Shown: positions 33,905 to 46,417, counted from the stretch's first letter. The stretch: 64,000 nt of DNA from Hygrocybe punicea (GCA_963556145.1 OY744465.1:5952001-6016000); one strand, 5' to 3'. The notes: generated by a model not told the origin, from the sequence alone. A program made the numbers and translations.

Positions 33905-35640
33905 ATTGTGTCTAATCTACCTTGTTTATTTATAAATTTGATTCTTAAGGCCCAGTGAAAAGTCACAAGTTTAAAAAAGATTTATGTTGTGTAAAAACAA
34001 GTAAGATCTGTAACTTGAAATTAAAACTAAATCTGCACTCCTGCATGATAATTATCATGTAAAATAGTTTCAAAACAAATAATATATTGATTGCCAAAGG
34101 TTTGGATTGAATTGAATAGTGTACACTAGTTTTGTCCATCCCCTGCCCCCATTCCCGCTCCCCCGCTCCCCTGCTCTCCGGTTGCCACCTGTTCTGTCTC
34201 ACCATCCCCATTTACCATCTCCCCAGCACTAGCACAGATGGCCACTCATACTCCCCCCACGCAATCTGCATAAGCCATCTCTTCCTTTCTGCCCACCCAC
34301 CCTTCCCTCCATCATCTCCCCCTCCGCTCTTTGCACCTCACTATACCCATATCCCTGCTGCCCCAACGAACCTGGCTCCCCACAGATCCCCATTCCTTTA
34401 CCTGCATCTGCGTCTACGCCATCCCCAAATGGCAATTGCCATACACAAACTGTGAACAGCACAATGCCATACGCCCAAGCGTCCGTTGTAGAGGGTCGAT
34501 GTCCCCCTGAGTCTGTATTGTCGATACATCACGAATCCAGACAAACCTGATGCCTCCATTCAACTTGCATTCGAACCCGATGTAACCTGACATGATGTGA
34601 TGTGATGTGACACGACATGACTGATGTAACCCGACATATGCTGCTTTGTGATGGCTGCTTTTGGACCAAATCTGTTAGGCTCACAAAGCCCCGGAGTTCC
34701 AATTCTAGGAGATGGATCTGATTGGACTTGATTCCCGACTTCAGACTTACCTTATTTATGCATCCCCTTGTCCTTTTGGAGATATGTAGGACATTTTAGA
34801 TCTTTTCCTTGGATATTCGTTTTCCCTTCCATTTTCCTGTCTATGTCACTTTGCAACCCCCCTTTCCACATCCCCATTCCAGCTTCTCTTTGTAGTTTCC
34901 ATTGGCCAAAGTAGACATGACCGAAAGTAGACTACACACACATGTACTATAAAAAATGGTCCCCGATGACCATACAAAAAAGAGAGATACCCTTAGTCCC
35001 CATTTCCTTACAGTCAGAATCATCCCTTTTAATCCTTCAAAATGCTTGTCCTCATAGACTCTTAGACTTTCGTAGTTGTCCTCGTTGATATTCTCTTAGT
35101 TCCTATCTTTTATTCATCGTTTCCGACCTGACCAACCCGACCCGCCGTACCCGACATCATCAGCATTGTCAGGTTCATTGTCATTCATCTGTTTTCAGTC
35201 CAGATTATTGTTATTTGTTCATTTTCTTAGTTTTACACGGTGGCTTTTCTTTTATGACTCTTTTACCACTATTCCCGACACTGGTTATCCACCGTCACTT
35301 CTATGCTGACACCCCTAGGTTAGGATCAATCTTCCGAAGCCACCCCAAACCCGCATCTACATCGTTGCACGTTGGAGAGGTACCGAGGTACCTCTAGCGC
35401 CACATCCATTGATGTGTATGTCAGCAACGCAAGGTAGATGTGGGCTGGAACCCACTGGGTTTCCTGTATGGGTCAATATCTGCACCTTACCCACCACTAC
35501 CAACCATCTACCCACTGAAAAAAGACCCACAGGTAGACGGATATGTGTTGGAGTGGGCAGGGAAGCCTACTCAGGATGTCATGAGGTGAACATCATGGTA
35601 TGATATGCTGAGTATCTACTACAGTGTGATCTCTACTAAG
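33905..35640. other. Gene-free stretch with C-rich and simple repeats
   Basis: 34130-34400 is strongly C-rich on the plus strand (ccccgctcccctgctctcc) and gives only Pro/Ser/His-rich frames. 34590-34615 is a gatgtgatgtgatgtg microsatellite. Nothing else is supportable. Confidence 0.5.
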
Positions 35641-35858
35641 TAGTCCTATGAACCATGGGATCCTATCATGTGACCTACTACAGCATTGGAGCAGGTCCAG
35701 GTCCAGGTCGGCCTCGGGATACCCATGGGTATACCCATGGTATTGCCTAGTCCCACAGCAGACAGGTTGGCTGAGGCATACAGCTGGCCAGCCTGAGTGG
35801 GTTGGCCAACTGGGAGATATTTCCCCCAACCCAGTGGGGGTTTCAGCTTGTCATCAGA

Positions 35859-36020
35859 CATGGGTTGGCAGACCCTCTGGGATATATTGGCTGCTCATCA
35901 GATGTGGGTTGGCTAATCCTCTGCCATATATTAGCTGCCCACCAGGCATGGGTTGGCTGACCAATTGGAATATATTGGCTGCCCATTAGGCATGGGTTGG
36001 CTGACCCTCTGGCATACTTA
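35859..36020. repeat. ~52-bp tandem repeat (3-4 units)
   Basis: Units centred on catgggttggctgaccctct and atattggctgcccatcag repeat in tandem with about 52-base spacing; a weaker copy precedes them near 35800. Confidence 0.75.
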
Positions 36021-36432
36021 CATTTTGTTGCCATCAAGCATCTGTTTTTGAACCTTCATGGATATTTAGGATTAACACAACATCTATTGTGTCTTTATTG
36101 AACATGTGTTGGGCTGTTACTGCCAACTGAGGTATTCATCTGCCAAACATGTGGCACTCATTTCTTCCTTTCCAAGTGGCTTCCACATATTGCGTGTCAT
36201 CTCATAAATATCTGCACACCAGCTGTGCATTGTACTGTTTTTCATAATTTGTATGGCTTATCTACCACATGTTCAATAATCCTCAAGTCACCACATCATG
36301 AGCATTGATCAGAGGTAAAGATTATGGGATACATGTCCATCACACATGTGATTAGTCAGTTAGGTGTGCCATGAGTTTAACACGAGGCCTCTTTGTTCTC
36401 TCTACCCTAAACTCCCATCTCGTCCAGCCAAA

Positions 36433-38079
36433 ATGAAGTGGATAACACCTGCATTTACCATGATCCTCGAAAAATATTATGATCAATACAGACAAGCTGG
36501 TCCAGAAGATTGAATTGTAGTGGTCAAAGGGATCAAACAACAACTGAGATGATCTGTGAAAGCTGATGGCATGGCATTGCTATCCAAGATGGAGACGGTA
36601 TGTGAATTTCTGTATTATCAAGATAAAATGTCTGCCATACCACATAATTAGAAAATCCAAACATGGTATCACAATCATTAGTCCAAACAAGAGGACCAAA
36701 CTGAAGATACACTGAAATTTATAGGGAACTGTCAGGCATGTCTTGAGGGAAAGGATGAGAAAGGAGATAGACGAAAAGACTGCTGAGATGTCAGGGGAGG
36801 TGGCAGGGACACCAGGTTATATCAGGTGCTATGGTAAAGCTTGGAGTGAGCTATTTGCTGGTCTCAGTTCCAAAAAGCTCTCTGAATATGCAGCTCTGGC
36901 TGAGAGCTGGAACAAATAAGGCACAGGAGTCAATATTAAAAGAAGGCATGTCCACTGATAGTCATTGACAGAAGTTGAATCTTCTCACTTTACACAGTTG
37001 AGCAACCAAAGATTTCAGCAAGACCACCCTTGAAGTCATGAAGGATGTGGATCAACAGATGGGCATCAAATTTTTCATGATGTTTGGGTACAAGGATGAG
37101 AACAGGATGTTGATCAAAGGAAAGTATGTTTCCTCATTATTATGCCACACAATTTGCTTATATGTCTTCCTTTGAGGCTGGAAACTTCAGCTCCTGTGAG
37201 TGAAAAGTTTACAAAGGTCTTCACGAAGGAGGGAGACGTGATATGGTCATTGTGGGATGAACATTTAGCATTGACCTTCAAAAATAGTGATATTCCATCC
37301 TATCAACCTTTGATTATGGATATCTAACTTCTGTGTCCTTAGACAAAGCAGGGGACAATGATGACTGTGACAACAGCAGTGATGATATGCCATCGCACCG
37401 TTACAACAAAAGTGCTCCTTACAAGCTTCAGACTGACAAGAACAGATGGTATCATTCCGGATGAGGAAACTCCACCCCTGACAACCCTACACGATATGAT
37501 TAGGTCAATCGTCACTGTGACTGATCATGAGTGGTGAGCTGGTACATACACCCCCCATTGACCACTTATGCTAGGAAATACCACCCACAACACCACCTCC
37601 TCCATTCCATGGGGAATGATCAAAAGAACATCCCTCAATTATGTGGAAAATTCCCACCTTCCAATGAATGTGCAGCTCAAGGAGCCCTGGAAGATGAGGC
37701 TCGACAATCTTCGAAAAATTGGTTGGAGAGGCAGAATCAGGGCTTGCAAACTTTCTGGTTTAAATGCATCTTACAAAGTGATCAATGACCACAAAATGCA
37801 TTTGTCAAGGCCAGAAAAGAGAGACAGTCTGCTGCTGTGTTGGCTGGGACAAGTGTGGTGAACCATGCAGAATCCAGCGCTATGGGTGCACAACAACCAA
37901 AAGGGACTCATGGGGTGTCTTCAAAGTCCAACAAGCATCAGGTGAAACAGAAGGCAGTTGCTAAGAAGACTTCCACTTGTGACAGACAACCCCAGTCATC
38001 AAAGAAGGGAAAGGAGAAGGAGAAGATAATACTGAAGACAACAGTAGTGTTACTGCAACTACAACTAGTAGTCAACTAG
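36433..38079 (+). pseudogene. Decayed member of a repetitive agaric orphan family
   Basis: Blocks of coherent protein occur in order on the plus strand: MKWITPAFTMILEKYYDQY at 36433, GYIRCYGKAWSELFAGLSSK with YAALAESWNK then TAA near 36917, KDFSKTTLEVMKDVDQQMGI near 37010, ETPPLTTLHDMIRSIVTV near 37470, IPWGMIKRTSLNYVENSHLP near 37605, and a Lys/Gln-rich tail to 38079. The pattern (W...L...EYA.LAE.WN, a later IPW block) resembles a large orphan family of mushroom genomes whose function is unknown to me. Several stops lie between blocks; some may be introns, but at least the TAA after WNK looks like damage. Confidence 0.45.
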
Positions 38080-39128
38080 TAGTCATAGTCATAGTTGGTC
38101 ATAGCCAAGTTGATAACCGACTTGACTATGACTATGCCACTGGAAATATGTGTCCATAAAAGATTATCTGCAATGTCTGCAGACATGTTGTTTTTGTGAT
38201 CATTCCAGATCTGTATAGTGTTTGGATTGCCCTCCATCCCCAAGATTGCAAATAGCCAATGAAGCTGTGCAGAGGTAGCACCATAAGCAACTAATTCATG
38301 AAAACTCCATAATCCTTCATCATCATTTACAAAGAGTCCAAGTGCACATACAGCTTGCTTAAAAGTATTGTATACAACGCCATTCACAGTACGAAGTTCG
38401 AGCCAGCTATTTATACTTTTTTGGGTGAGGAGTGCACGTAGATAGAAAATGTCTCCATGACCAGGATAAATGATTTGGATCCATGCGATCCCTTGGTTTT
38501 CATCACTATTAAGATGAATATGCATTTGAGGCTGGCTTGTGTATACATTTTCAAGTATATCAAGGTCATGCAGAGGCTGTGAAGGGTTGTGGGGTAGTAA
38601 ACGACAACAGGCACCAAAATCAGGATAAGTCATGGAGTGGAGTTTTGGATGATGAGGTCGATGGATGTATCGAACCAAAAGAGTTCCATCAGACTGTGAA
38701 CCATTTTCCATTTCATCTGACCATACTGTTTGCCTGGTAAGTGGATTGGGAGTCATTTTACACCTGGGTGTTTTTCTGTGACATGAAAAGAGGCCAGTCG
38801 GGTCATAGCTTCAATAGTTAATAGATACCTGCCTCTTTAATAGTCCTTGATCTCATTGACATGTTTTTTTTTTATGGCAGCCTTCTTTGCAACAGTCCAA
38901 CTAGTTTCAACCATGGGTTTGTAAAAGTATTTGAATAGATATTGAAACAAAGCAACTGATGTGGAGAATTCGACATTGATGTGTGCATCATATTTAATGA
39001 CGAAGTAGGGGATATGGGAAACAATGGTTTCATCACCTAGGTGCCAACAGTGACCTTCAAAGTAACTTATCAAAAAATGATAACATCAGAAACAATGGTA
39101 TATGATGGAAAGGACGAAAGCAACATAC

Positions 39129-41117
39129 TGTTACGGATCGCTTCTGCAGCGGGCTCCGGCAACAATCAACTTAACAGGGGATTGGCTTCCAGAGGGGAGA
39201 ACAGCAGCTTTCATTGTTGCTTACAGCTAAGACAACACTGCTAAGAAAGGGGGGTCAAGGTACAATTAGTGTATTGCACGGGTAACCCCCGGGTATTTTT
39301 GGCTGTACCCGTACCCGCACCCGTTGTACCCGTGGGTACAATACCCGCGGGTTGTACCCGTCATTTTAAGCCCCAGATCGTCCAAAACGGTCAAGTATTG
39401 AGCTAGATATGCTCAAAATACCTCATTGGAGTATTTTGAGCATATCTAGCTCAATACTTGACCGTTTTGGATGATCCAGGGCTTAAAAAAAAGCTGGCGG
39501 GTCCAGGAATCCGTACCCGTACCCTACCCGTACCCATACCCGTGGCAAAACCCGCGGGTTTACCCGTACCTGTGCAATACACTAGGTACAATGTCATTGC
39601 GAACCGTGGGGGTTACCCAAGATAAGGGGGTCTGCCCCAAGAACCAGACTAAACGTAAGGAAAAGAAAGAAGAAAAAGTCCAAACCAACAACAAGGACAG
39701 TAGATATAGTGAATGGACTTGAGGGGAGGTAAATGGGAATCCAACCATGAAGCTACAACATGTCCAACTACACCATGTTTTCACCATGAGGCGGACATGA
39801 GGCGTCCTCATGTCGATGTTCTCGCGATCCAACTGGAGGCCTGGGTGTCATTGAGGAATAGAGGGGGTCCGGATGACTCGGATGATTTGTCATCGGATCA
39901 TGTGACATGCAGAATTGCCAATTCAGGGTCTGTACTTGCTGTAGCAGGCAAGTGCGCAGTCTGGCAAGTGCAATGCACAGTCGGGTCGAAGAGGGGTATC
40001 ATCCAGTGTGGGATTGGCGAAGGGAGTGTCTTGAGGTAGCAGGGATATCGCAACAAGGTCGGTATAAAGGAAAACAAAGGAATGTATAGAGGGAAAACCA
40101 ACTAGGATGGTGGGATAGTCGAGGTCAGACATGTGAACAGCATAAGCTGTACCAGACGATGATGTCTGTGTCGATGACGTATTGAGGAGTGATGTCTTGT
40201 CCTGTCTGTGGAACAACATGGTCCACCTGATGTCGGTATTCGTCCAAGAAAGGGTATTGTTATAAATGAGTGTGGGAGGTATCAAGGTTATAGATGAAAA
40301 AGGATAAATGAACGTGGGTCCAGGTTTCGAGTCATGGCATGAGTGACAAGCTGTGGGAATAAGTCGTCGGGTACTGCATTTAAGCGGTGTTGTGCGAACA
40401 ATATACGATAGGGGTTGGTTCACTGTTTTGGAAGTCGTATGGTCTGTGGTCGAAGTCCAAAAGAGTATGCTCCAGCGATGGTCGGATTAGAGAGAACAGT
40501 GAAATGTCTCGTGATCAGGGATTGTTCAGAGTTCGCATGCAGGTGAGGAATGTTGTCGGATCGTCAGGGAGGATAATGGTGGGCACAGGGTGAATATGGA
40601 AACCAAATATCCGAGAATGGCAATTGTCAATTACGTGTTGATATATTGTCGAGGTGGAAGTCAGAAGTATCAATGGTGGAAGGGTTTCAGTGCTGATGCC
40701 AAAGATAGATCATAACAAGGTAGAAACCAATCAGGAAGGTGATGGCAATGTTGCCAATAACAATTACGGTAATGAGCTGTGTCGGGAGTACAGCCATTGT
40801 AATCGGTTTGTCGTGGGATAGCGTAAACAAGATATCGAAGGGAAAAGACAATGTCGGTGACGTCCATCGGCAAGGAGACTATTCGGGTACAACAAGGTCA
40901 CATGGGATATGTCCATGGTTGGTCTGGATTGTTCTAGAAGAAGGGACAAAAAGAGAACAAGAATAAGAAAATACAAGGATGTCCAAATGAAGAAACAATG
41001 ACGTTGAAAGGAAGACAAAGGACAAAAAGAAATGAAAAAGGAAGGTGTGCAGTGCAGAATCGTCATGGTGGGTATCGGAATGGGCATCGGGGTTGGAAGC
41101 GGAGTTGGAACGTAACA
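39129..41117. mobile_element. LTR-type insertion in Helitron B (TSD CATAC)
   Basis: The insert begins TGTTACG and ends CGTAACA, a perfect 7-base inverted end. CATAC flanks both sides (39124-39128 and 41118-41122). A 5-bp duplication with TG...CA ends is the signature of LTR retroelement integration. Without the nested MITE it is about 1.66 kb. No gag, protease or reverse transcriptase is visible and I saw no internal direct repeat, so it is a long solo LTR or a non-autonomous derivative. Confidence 0.7.
39267..39584. mobile_element. hAT-type MITE (318 bp, TSD GGTACAAT)
   Basis: The ends TAGTGTATTGCAC and GTGCAATACACTA are inverted and GGTACAAT flanks both sides (39259-39266 and 39585-39592). 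An 8-bp duplication with TAGTG ends is typical of hAT elements. The interior is rich in acccgtaccc repeats and holds a large hairpin near 39378-39475 around ctcattgga. It is nested in the LTR-type insertion. Confidence 0.88.
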
Positions 41118-42410
41118 CATACCCCTTTTATTGAAAGAATATGTTTGTTGAAAAGGTTTTGGAAAACCATATTGACATTGTTTGTGAGGCCATCCACAGC
41201 AATGATATGATTTCAATGGATCATGATGATGGCTCATGTGTTTCTGAATAGTATCCCAAGCATGACCACGCTGCTGTTGCAATTCTGTACTCAGAAAGCA
41301 GTCAATGTCATCCGATGTGACAGGAACATCTTTCAAGCATATGGCTATATGAGCATGTGGGAGCCCATGTTTCTGGAATTCCATCACTTGGATGCGATAC
41401 AATACAGGGCCCATGAGGGTACAAATGTTGTTTGTGAATAACGAAAGGTAACAATGGAATACATGGACTATGAGATCAGGCTGGTCATTAGCTGTTTGTC
41501 CAGGGTGCAATTGAGATGTGATTTCAGGCGATTTTGGATTGGTGGTAAACGTGATAAACAATGTAATTGGACCATAGTGTTTTTGGAGGGCCAAACAATT
41601 GGATATGTTTGCAGCTGACCATGCAGGAGAATGGATGAAAGTGGATGGTAAATGGATGTCTTTCTCAGTTTCATCATCAGTTTCATCATATTCATTGTCT
41701 TCATTGTGTTGATTGGAGTGGATGTACAACAGACATGATTCTTCAATAAAACTCCAAACATCCACAAGATATTCACCTGAAAGGCTGCATTCAAAAATAA
41801 GTAAATGACGATGAAGATGACACACCAGTTAATCTAGAGAAGTATGACATTTGTTTAGCATTCATGAAAAACCATGTCCAATACCAACGACTTTGAGTGA
41901 AAGATTTTCCAACAGCATTGAGTCATTCAGGTGACCATCCCAATGTCCCATATGGAAGAAGCATCACATAATGCAGTGGTTCGATTAAAGGTGAAAGGGG
42001 ATCTAAGAACTGATGGTTACATTCTCTGATTGGTTTAATGACAATCTGATGACATTTCAGATGCAGCAGGTGTGAGGGCAATAACGGCAGCGATTTCATC
42101 AGCAGTAACACTGTCAGGCTGATAGATCTGAAGGGCCATCTGATTGTCTTCATTAAAAACAGCCATCTTCTCCAATGTATGGATGAATGGATTCACTCTG
42201 CCAAAGCGTTATGAATCCATTGTATAAGAATTTTAAAATTGGAGCCATGGTCAAATAAAGCTTGCAGGTTGTGAATGAACCAATGGATAGCATGTTTGCC
42301 ATCATCTGAAGCAATAATCCAATGGTGAGTTTGCCCTCCAGCCAGGGTCACAGGGGAAACACCTGCGGTGAAATGCATGAAGTCACCATCATAAACACCC
42401 AATGTGGTTA

Positions 42411-43962
42411 CAGCTGATTAAATAATACTTGTCGCCAGTTCAAAGTCCGCCTATGTAGCGCACCTCATATTGCGCGAGCTATAACTCAGTGAGTTATTGA
42501 TCAAATTGTCTGAAATCTGTTTTATAGTATCACCCAGGTGGGGCCCAGGGCTCCATCTAATAAAATTCGTGAAAAAACTGTTCCAAAGTATTCGTCATTT
42601 TGGGCACTGAACAACCCTTGGTGAGCTGTAGCTCGGGATCCATTCGCGCAAAGCTAATTCCGAAGTATTCTACAGTTTATACATTCCATAGGTGAGGGCA
42701 GGAACATGTCCGATTGACGCAAAACCCTTTCAAAATGTATTGGCATCAAGGGGCCCCAATTGCCGTGTGAGCACCATCACCCGTGATCAAGGCGCCTAAT
42801 GTCCATATGGAAACTTTCCCTGGCATGTATGCAACTTAACGGAGGGCTCGGGGCATGGGAGAGGCAGGTGGGCGGTCTCAATTCACTACTTCGGCATCAT
42901 GTGTTCCATCACCTTTTTATTGTCTTTATCTCTGTGAAATCAAGCCAAACCCCCATGCATACTCATGGCTCACGTGTATCCTGTACTTTCTGAACCAATA
43001 TCATGCTGTTTTACCATCCCACCCAGTAGTAAAATAGCAAAATGAAAAAAAAATGAAAAAGATGAAAAAGTCCGGCGTTGCAGAGAAAAAAGTACATGAA
43101 CACAAACATACGATTATAGAAACGCAAGTCCGACACATTGCCAACTACCCCGCCCACTTCAGATCCATCTTGCTCCCCAATAAACTGCTCCGTTCATCCA
43201 GCGTGTCGTGGTTCGTTCACGCACGACTCATGCTTGTTGCACCATCGGGAACCTGGGCATTTCGCCCTGAGATACGTTGCGTGGTACGCTTAGCGCGAGA
43301 TGAGCACAGGGCTAAAAGAAAAAGAGCTTAACACTTACGGAAAAAAGAGCCCAGACCCAACCCCACAGTCACTTGCATCCGCTCCTGATACGGCACACTA
43401 CACAAGGTTCACCGGGGATGTTGATGGTGACGGTGTTATTGTGATAGATGTTGGTTTGGTTTCCCCCGACACTGGACTGGTTTCCTCCAATGGACGAGAT
43501 TTGGCAATGAGTGATGGAGTAGGACATTGAGTGAGTTGTATAATGGCGCGGGAAAAAGTCACCAAATAAATTAAAGATGCAATTGACCGGAAGACTACCA
43601 TCCCCAAACTGCTTGTTGGTGAGGATAAGGACCTCCCGGTCAGAGTAAAGGTCCTCCTGGCTAGGATAAAGGTCCTCCTCATCCATACTCTTTACCACCA
43701 CTACGTCATTGGTGTCCGAAAACTCTAATTTGAAGGTGACTAGCTTTCAAGCCGTATTTTCAACTGTCAGGCGGAAGATGAGATGGTTGGCTGGGTTCTG
43801 GATGTTGCAGTCAGGCAGTTAGACAACTGCTTCCCTGTGAAGATCAATTGCTGCTGGCCATACAGAAGGTTAATATTACACAATGATAGGAGAGACAAAA
43901 TTGAGCTTATTGAACGCACCCGATTCTTGTTCTTGACTCTTTGCCATGACATTATAGATGGT
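42411..43962 (+). repeat. Left 1552-bp inverted arm
   Basis: It matches 49808-51359 on the opposite strand almost perfectly, except for a block at about 43384-43524. It contains a 92-codon frame at 43053-43331 (plus) and a 110-codon frame at 43369-43701 (minus) with EEDLYPSQEDLYSDREV. Both frames are mirrored in the other arm; whether they are expressed is unknown. Confidence 0.88.
43369..43701 (-). CDS. Small hypothetical ORF in left arm (110 aa)
   Basis: MVVKSMDEEDLYPSQEDLY begins an acidic start with an internal duplication (EDLYPSQEDLYSDRE), then FGDFFPRHYTTHSMS. The C-terminal half is Asn/Gln-rich (SSIGGNQSSVGGNQTNIYHN). The mirrored frame at 50069-50458 keeps the first half but differs strongly in the second without gaps. 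I know no function; it may be an exon of a longer gene. Confidence 0.35.
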   Translation of the reverse strand: MVVKSMDEEDLYPSQEDLYSDREVLILTNKQFGDGSLPVNCIFNLFGDFFPRHYTTHSMSYSITHCQISSIGGNQSSVGGNQTNIYHNNTVTINIPGEPCVVCRIRSGCK

Positions 43963-44658
43963 TGGAGTTTTATTCAAGTTGACTATGGCACGTGACCTCA
44001 TGTTACAATGACCAAAGGATCTCCTACCACGAAAGAAATACGAGAACTGGTTATTTACCAGACCATCCAGCTCGGATGGAACACCAGTCAAGTTTCCCAA
44101 GCTTTAAACATCACCTGCCATACGGTACAACGTATCAAAAAACTCTACAATGAGATTGGTGCTGCTATTCTGGACCCTTGTGCTACTGTCGGGAGGCCAA
44201 AGATCATGTCGCAACCTCATATCTATGTATTCCCTTTTCTCAGCTCATTTACACATTACTCAAATTTGTTTAGATGATGCTTGCCCTCATCGAACGCTGC
44301 CCAAGCCTTTATTTGGACGAGATTGTTGATGAATTATACAGTCAACACAGGCTTGTTGTTTCTATTCCAACTGTTTATCGGGCGATCAAGGAGGCGGGCT
44401 TGACTCATAAGAAGGTAAATCTCATTTATGCAATCTCTCTGTTCTGCTGATTATTACCTATGTTCTCCAAAGCTTTCGAAGATCGCAGTCGAGTGTTGTA
44501 ACATCAAATGCGCTGAATACATCCTCGACATCACCAATGAACCGAAAGAAAATCTTGTATTTGTTGATGAGTGCACTGTCAACCAATTGAATACATACCG
44601 TGAAAATGGCTGGGCAATCAAGGGTCAACGGGCCCGCGAGGTGTCGCACTTTGTCCGT

Positions 44659-44806
44659 TGTAGTAGTGGTGCCTGTCATGTCACGTGACCTGGACCTTAG
44701 TCAGTAGCCAGTTCTGGATGTAGTAGACAGTTCTCTATCCCATCTACCTTTGACCTTTCCGTTGGATTCCGTCCCCGATCCCGAGAGGTCCCTCGGGACC
44801 ACTCCA
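44659..44806 (+). repeat. 5' LTR of TRIM-like element
   Basis: A 148-bp copy paired with 46270-46417. It contains the palindromic cgagaggtccctcg region near its right end. Confidence 0.88.
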
Positions 44807-46269
44807 TCGTGGTGATGAGAGCGCGATTCGACCCATGCAGCTAGACGAGACCACCCCATTCCACTCATATCGATTTTCAGTACAGAGCAACACATCTTCG
44901 AGCACAGAGAACACCCCGAGAGCCCACCCGCGCGATTCCACGCAGCAAACCCATGCAAAACCCTACCAAAAACAGTCTCCGAATGCCCAAGCGCTTCGTC
45001 CGCATCCTGCTACACGTCCCGCGACCATCCTCACGACTTTTCGCGCAACCTCAACATTCCGCACAGCCACCTCGCACAGCCACGTCACCCGCTTCGCCCA
45101 CCAAAAACTCGACCAACCACGCCCAACCGCGGCACTCCACGTTCCTTACAAGACCCCCACGAGGCTGTCGAGCCGGACGACGTATCCAACAACGCCGTCG
45201 CGCAGCCAGACGCGCCCTCGACATCACCGTTCCTGTGTTCGACTTACCATTTTTCATTAGGACACCCACAGGTGCTCTGTTGAACACACAGACACTCGAG
45301 CCCCTCCCGCGTTTGTACAGCAACCCCACGAACCACCCCACCACCTTCCCCGTCTTCAATCTCACCATCGTCACGCCTACCCATCTCCTGCCACGTCGCC
45401 CAACCACCACGTCACCGTGTCGACTGGCACCCCTCGCACATGCCGGCACCTTCTTCCTCGACCCCATGGGCTCAGCGCAACACGCCCGCGTCGACCGTCT
45501 CGCGCGTACAACACCAGCATGGCCCCAACAGCCCATGCCCACGTGAATGATGCGTCTGGCCCCACCCAGCGCAACTCGGCAACACACCTCCCAACCACAC
45601 ACCCACGTGAGAAACCGCGAGCCCCACGCCGGCTCGTTTCACGGCCCCACATGCCCGTTCCCAGCACCATCGACCACCCCCGCGCGTCCACGGCCCATCC
45701 CAACGCGAACGGCACACCCCGCTCCTCCATACCCCGTCCACACACGCGCGGCCCCGCATCCCACACCCCTACACGTTCACACACCACCACAACGGCCCAT
45801 CCCCGCGATACGACCACCCCCATCCGCATACCCAACGACGCGAATCCATCCGCCCCGCCCCCATGGCCACGGCCCCACCCACGCGACGTACCACGATGGC
45901 CGTACCCCAAACGGACGCGTTCGCGGCCTCGCCCACGCACCATATGGTGGCCCCACGTCCCCCCGCGTCGACCCATGGCCAACGACCCATTCACTGACTC
46001 CAAGCCGTCTTTTTCCGCGTCCCTTTCTCCATTCCACCACCATTTTCCCATTTTTTAGCACATTATCCCAGTTTCCTTCTCACCCAGTGCAGGGCTCCTC
46101 GTTCTTAGACCCCCATGGAGTAGACTAGGCCCTTCTTGTTCCTCTGGTCGCTGTTTTGCCTTTTTCTTTCCTGTCTTGTTTTTTGCTTTTTGTTTTTTGT
46201 TTTGTTTTTTGTTTTTTGTTTTCCTCTTTTGTTAGCAACGAGGGCGTCGCTACAGAGAGGAGGGGCACT
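44807..46269. other. Interior of TRIM-like element, no recognised gene
   Basis: A C-rich, Pro/Arg/Thr-coding composition gives long overlapping open frames on both strands (up to 224 codons), with no domain I recognise. 46140-46225 is T-rich (gttttttgttttttgttttg). I treat the frames as composition artefacts. Confidence 0.6.
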
Positions 46270-46417
46270 TGTAGTAGTGGTGCCTGTCATGTCACGTGAC
46301 CTGGACCTTAGTCAGTAGCCAGTTCTGGATGTAGTAGACAGTTCTCTATCCCATCTACCTTTGACCTTTCTGTTGGATTCCGTCCCCGATCCCGAGAGGT
46401 CCCTCGGGACCACTCCA
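46270..46417 (+). repeat. 3' LTR of TRIM-like element
   Basis: A 148-bp copy paired with 44659-44806, preceded by a purine-rich tract. Confidence 0.88.

Larger units (their letters stand above)
38076..42402 (-). pseudogene. Helitron B: canonical Rep region, truncated
   Basis: In minus-strand order: N-terminal text ending near 42193, then DPLHYVMLLPYGTLGWSPE near 41930 (the usual PLLFPYG.DGW block), then LVDVWSFIEESCLLYIHSNQ near 41740 and GPITLFITFTTNPKSPEI near 41550. The HUH motif is EFQKHGLPHAHIAI near 41350 and CQYGFPKPF near 41160. After an insertion the chain resumes with DAHINVEFSTSVALFQ and the tyrosine motif YLFKYFYK near 38930. A last block at 38756-38076 has the usual SWLELRTVNGVVYNTFK. 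Stops and frameshifts are frequent and the whole helicase half is missing. It is a different Helitron lineage from Helitron A, because its HUH and YLFKY motifs are of the standard type. Confidence 0.8.
44659..46417 (+). mobile_element. TRIM-like non-autonomous LTR element (1.76 kb)
   Basis: Two 148-bp direct LTRs (44659-44806 and 46270-46417) begin TGTAGTAG and end CCACTCCA; I find one difference (ctttccg/ctttctg). Just inside the left LTR, tggtgatgagagcgcgattc at 44810 looks like a tRNA primer-binding site. Just before the right LTR, agagaggagggg at about 46254-46265 looks like a polypurine tract. Flanking CCGT and CCAT may be a 4-bp duplication with one change. The interior encodes no recognised gag or pol. 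Confidence 0.85.

Noticed and set aside
34132..34455. Pro/Ser/His-rich 107-codon frame
   Set aside because: Explained by the C-rich composition of the stretch.
44835..46128. Several 140-224-codon frames on both strands
   Set aside because: C-rich composition inside the TRIM-like element leaves all frames open; no gag, protease or reverse transcriptase motif is visible.
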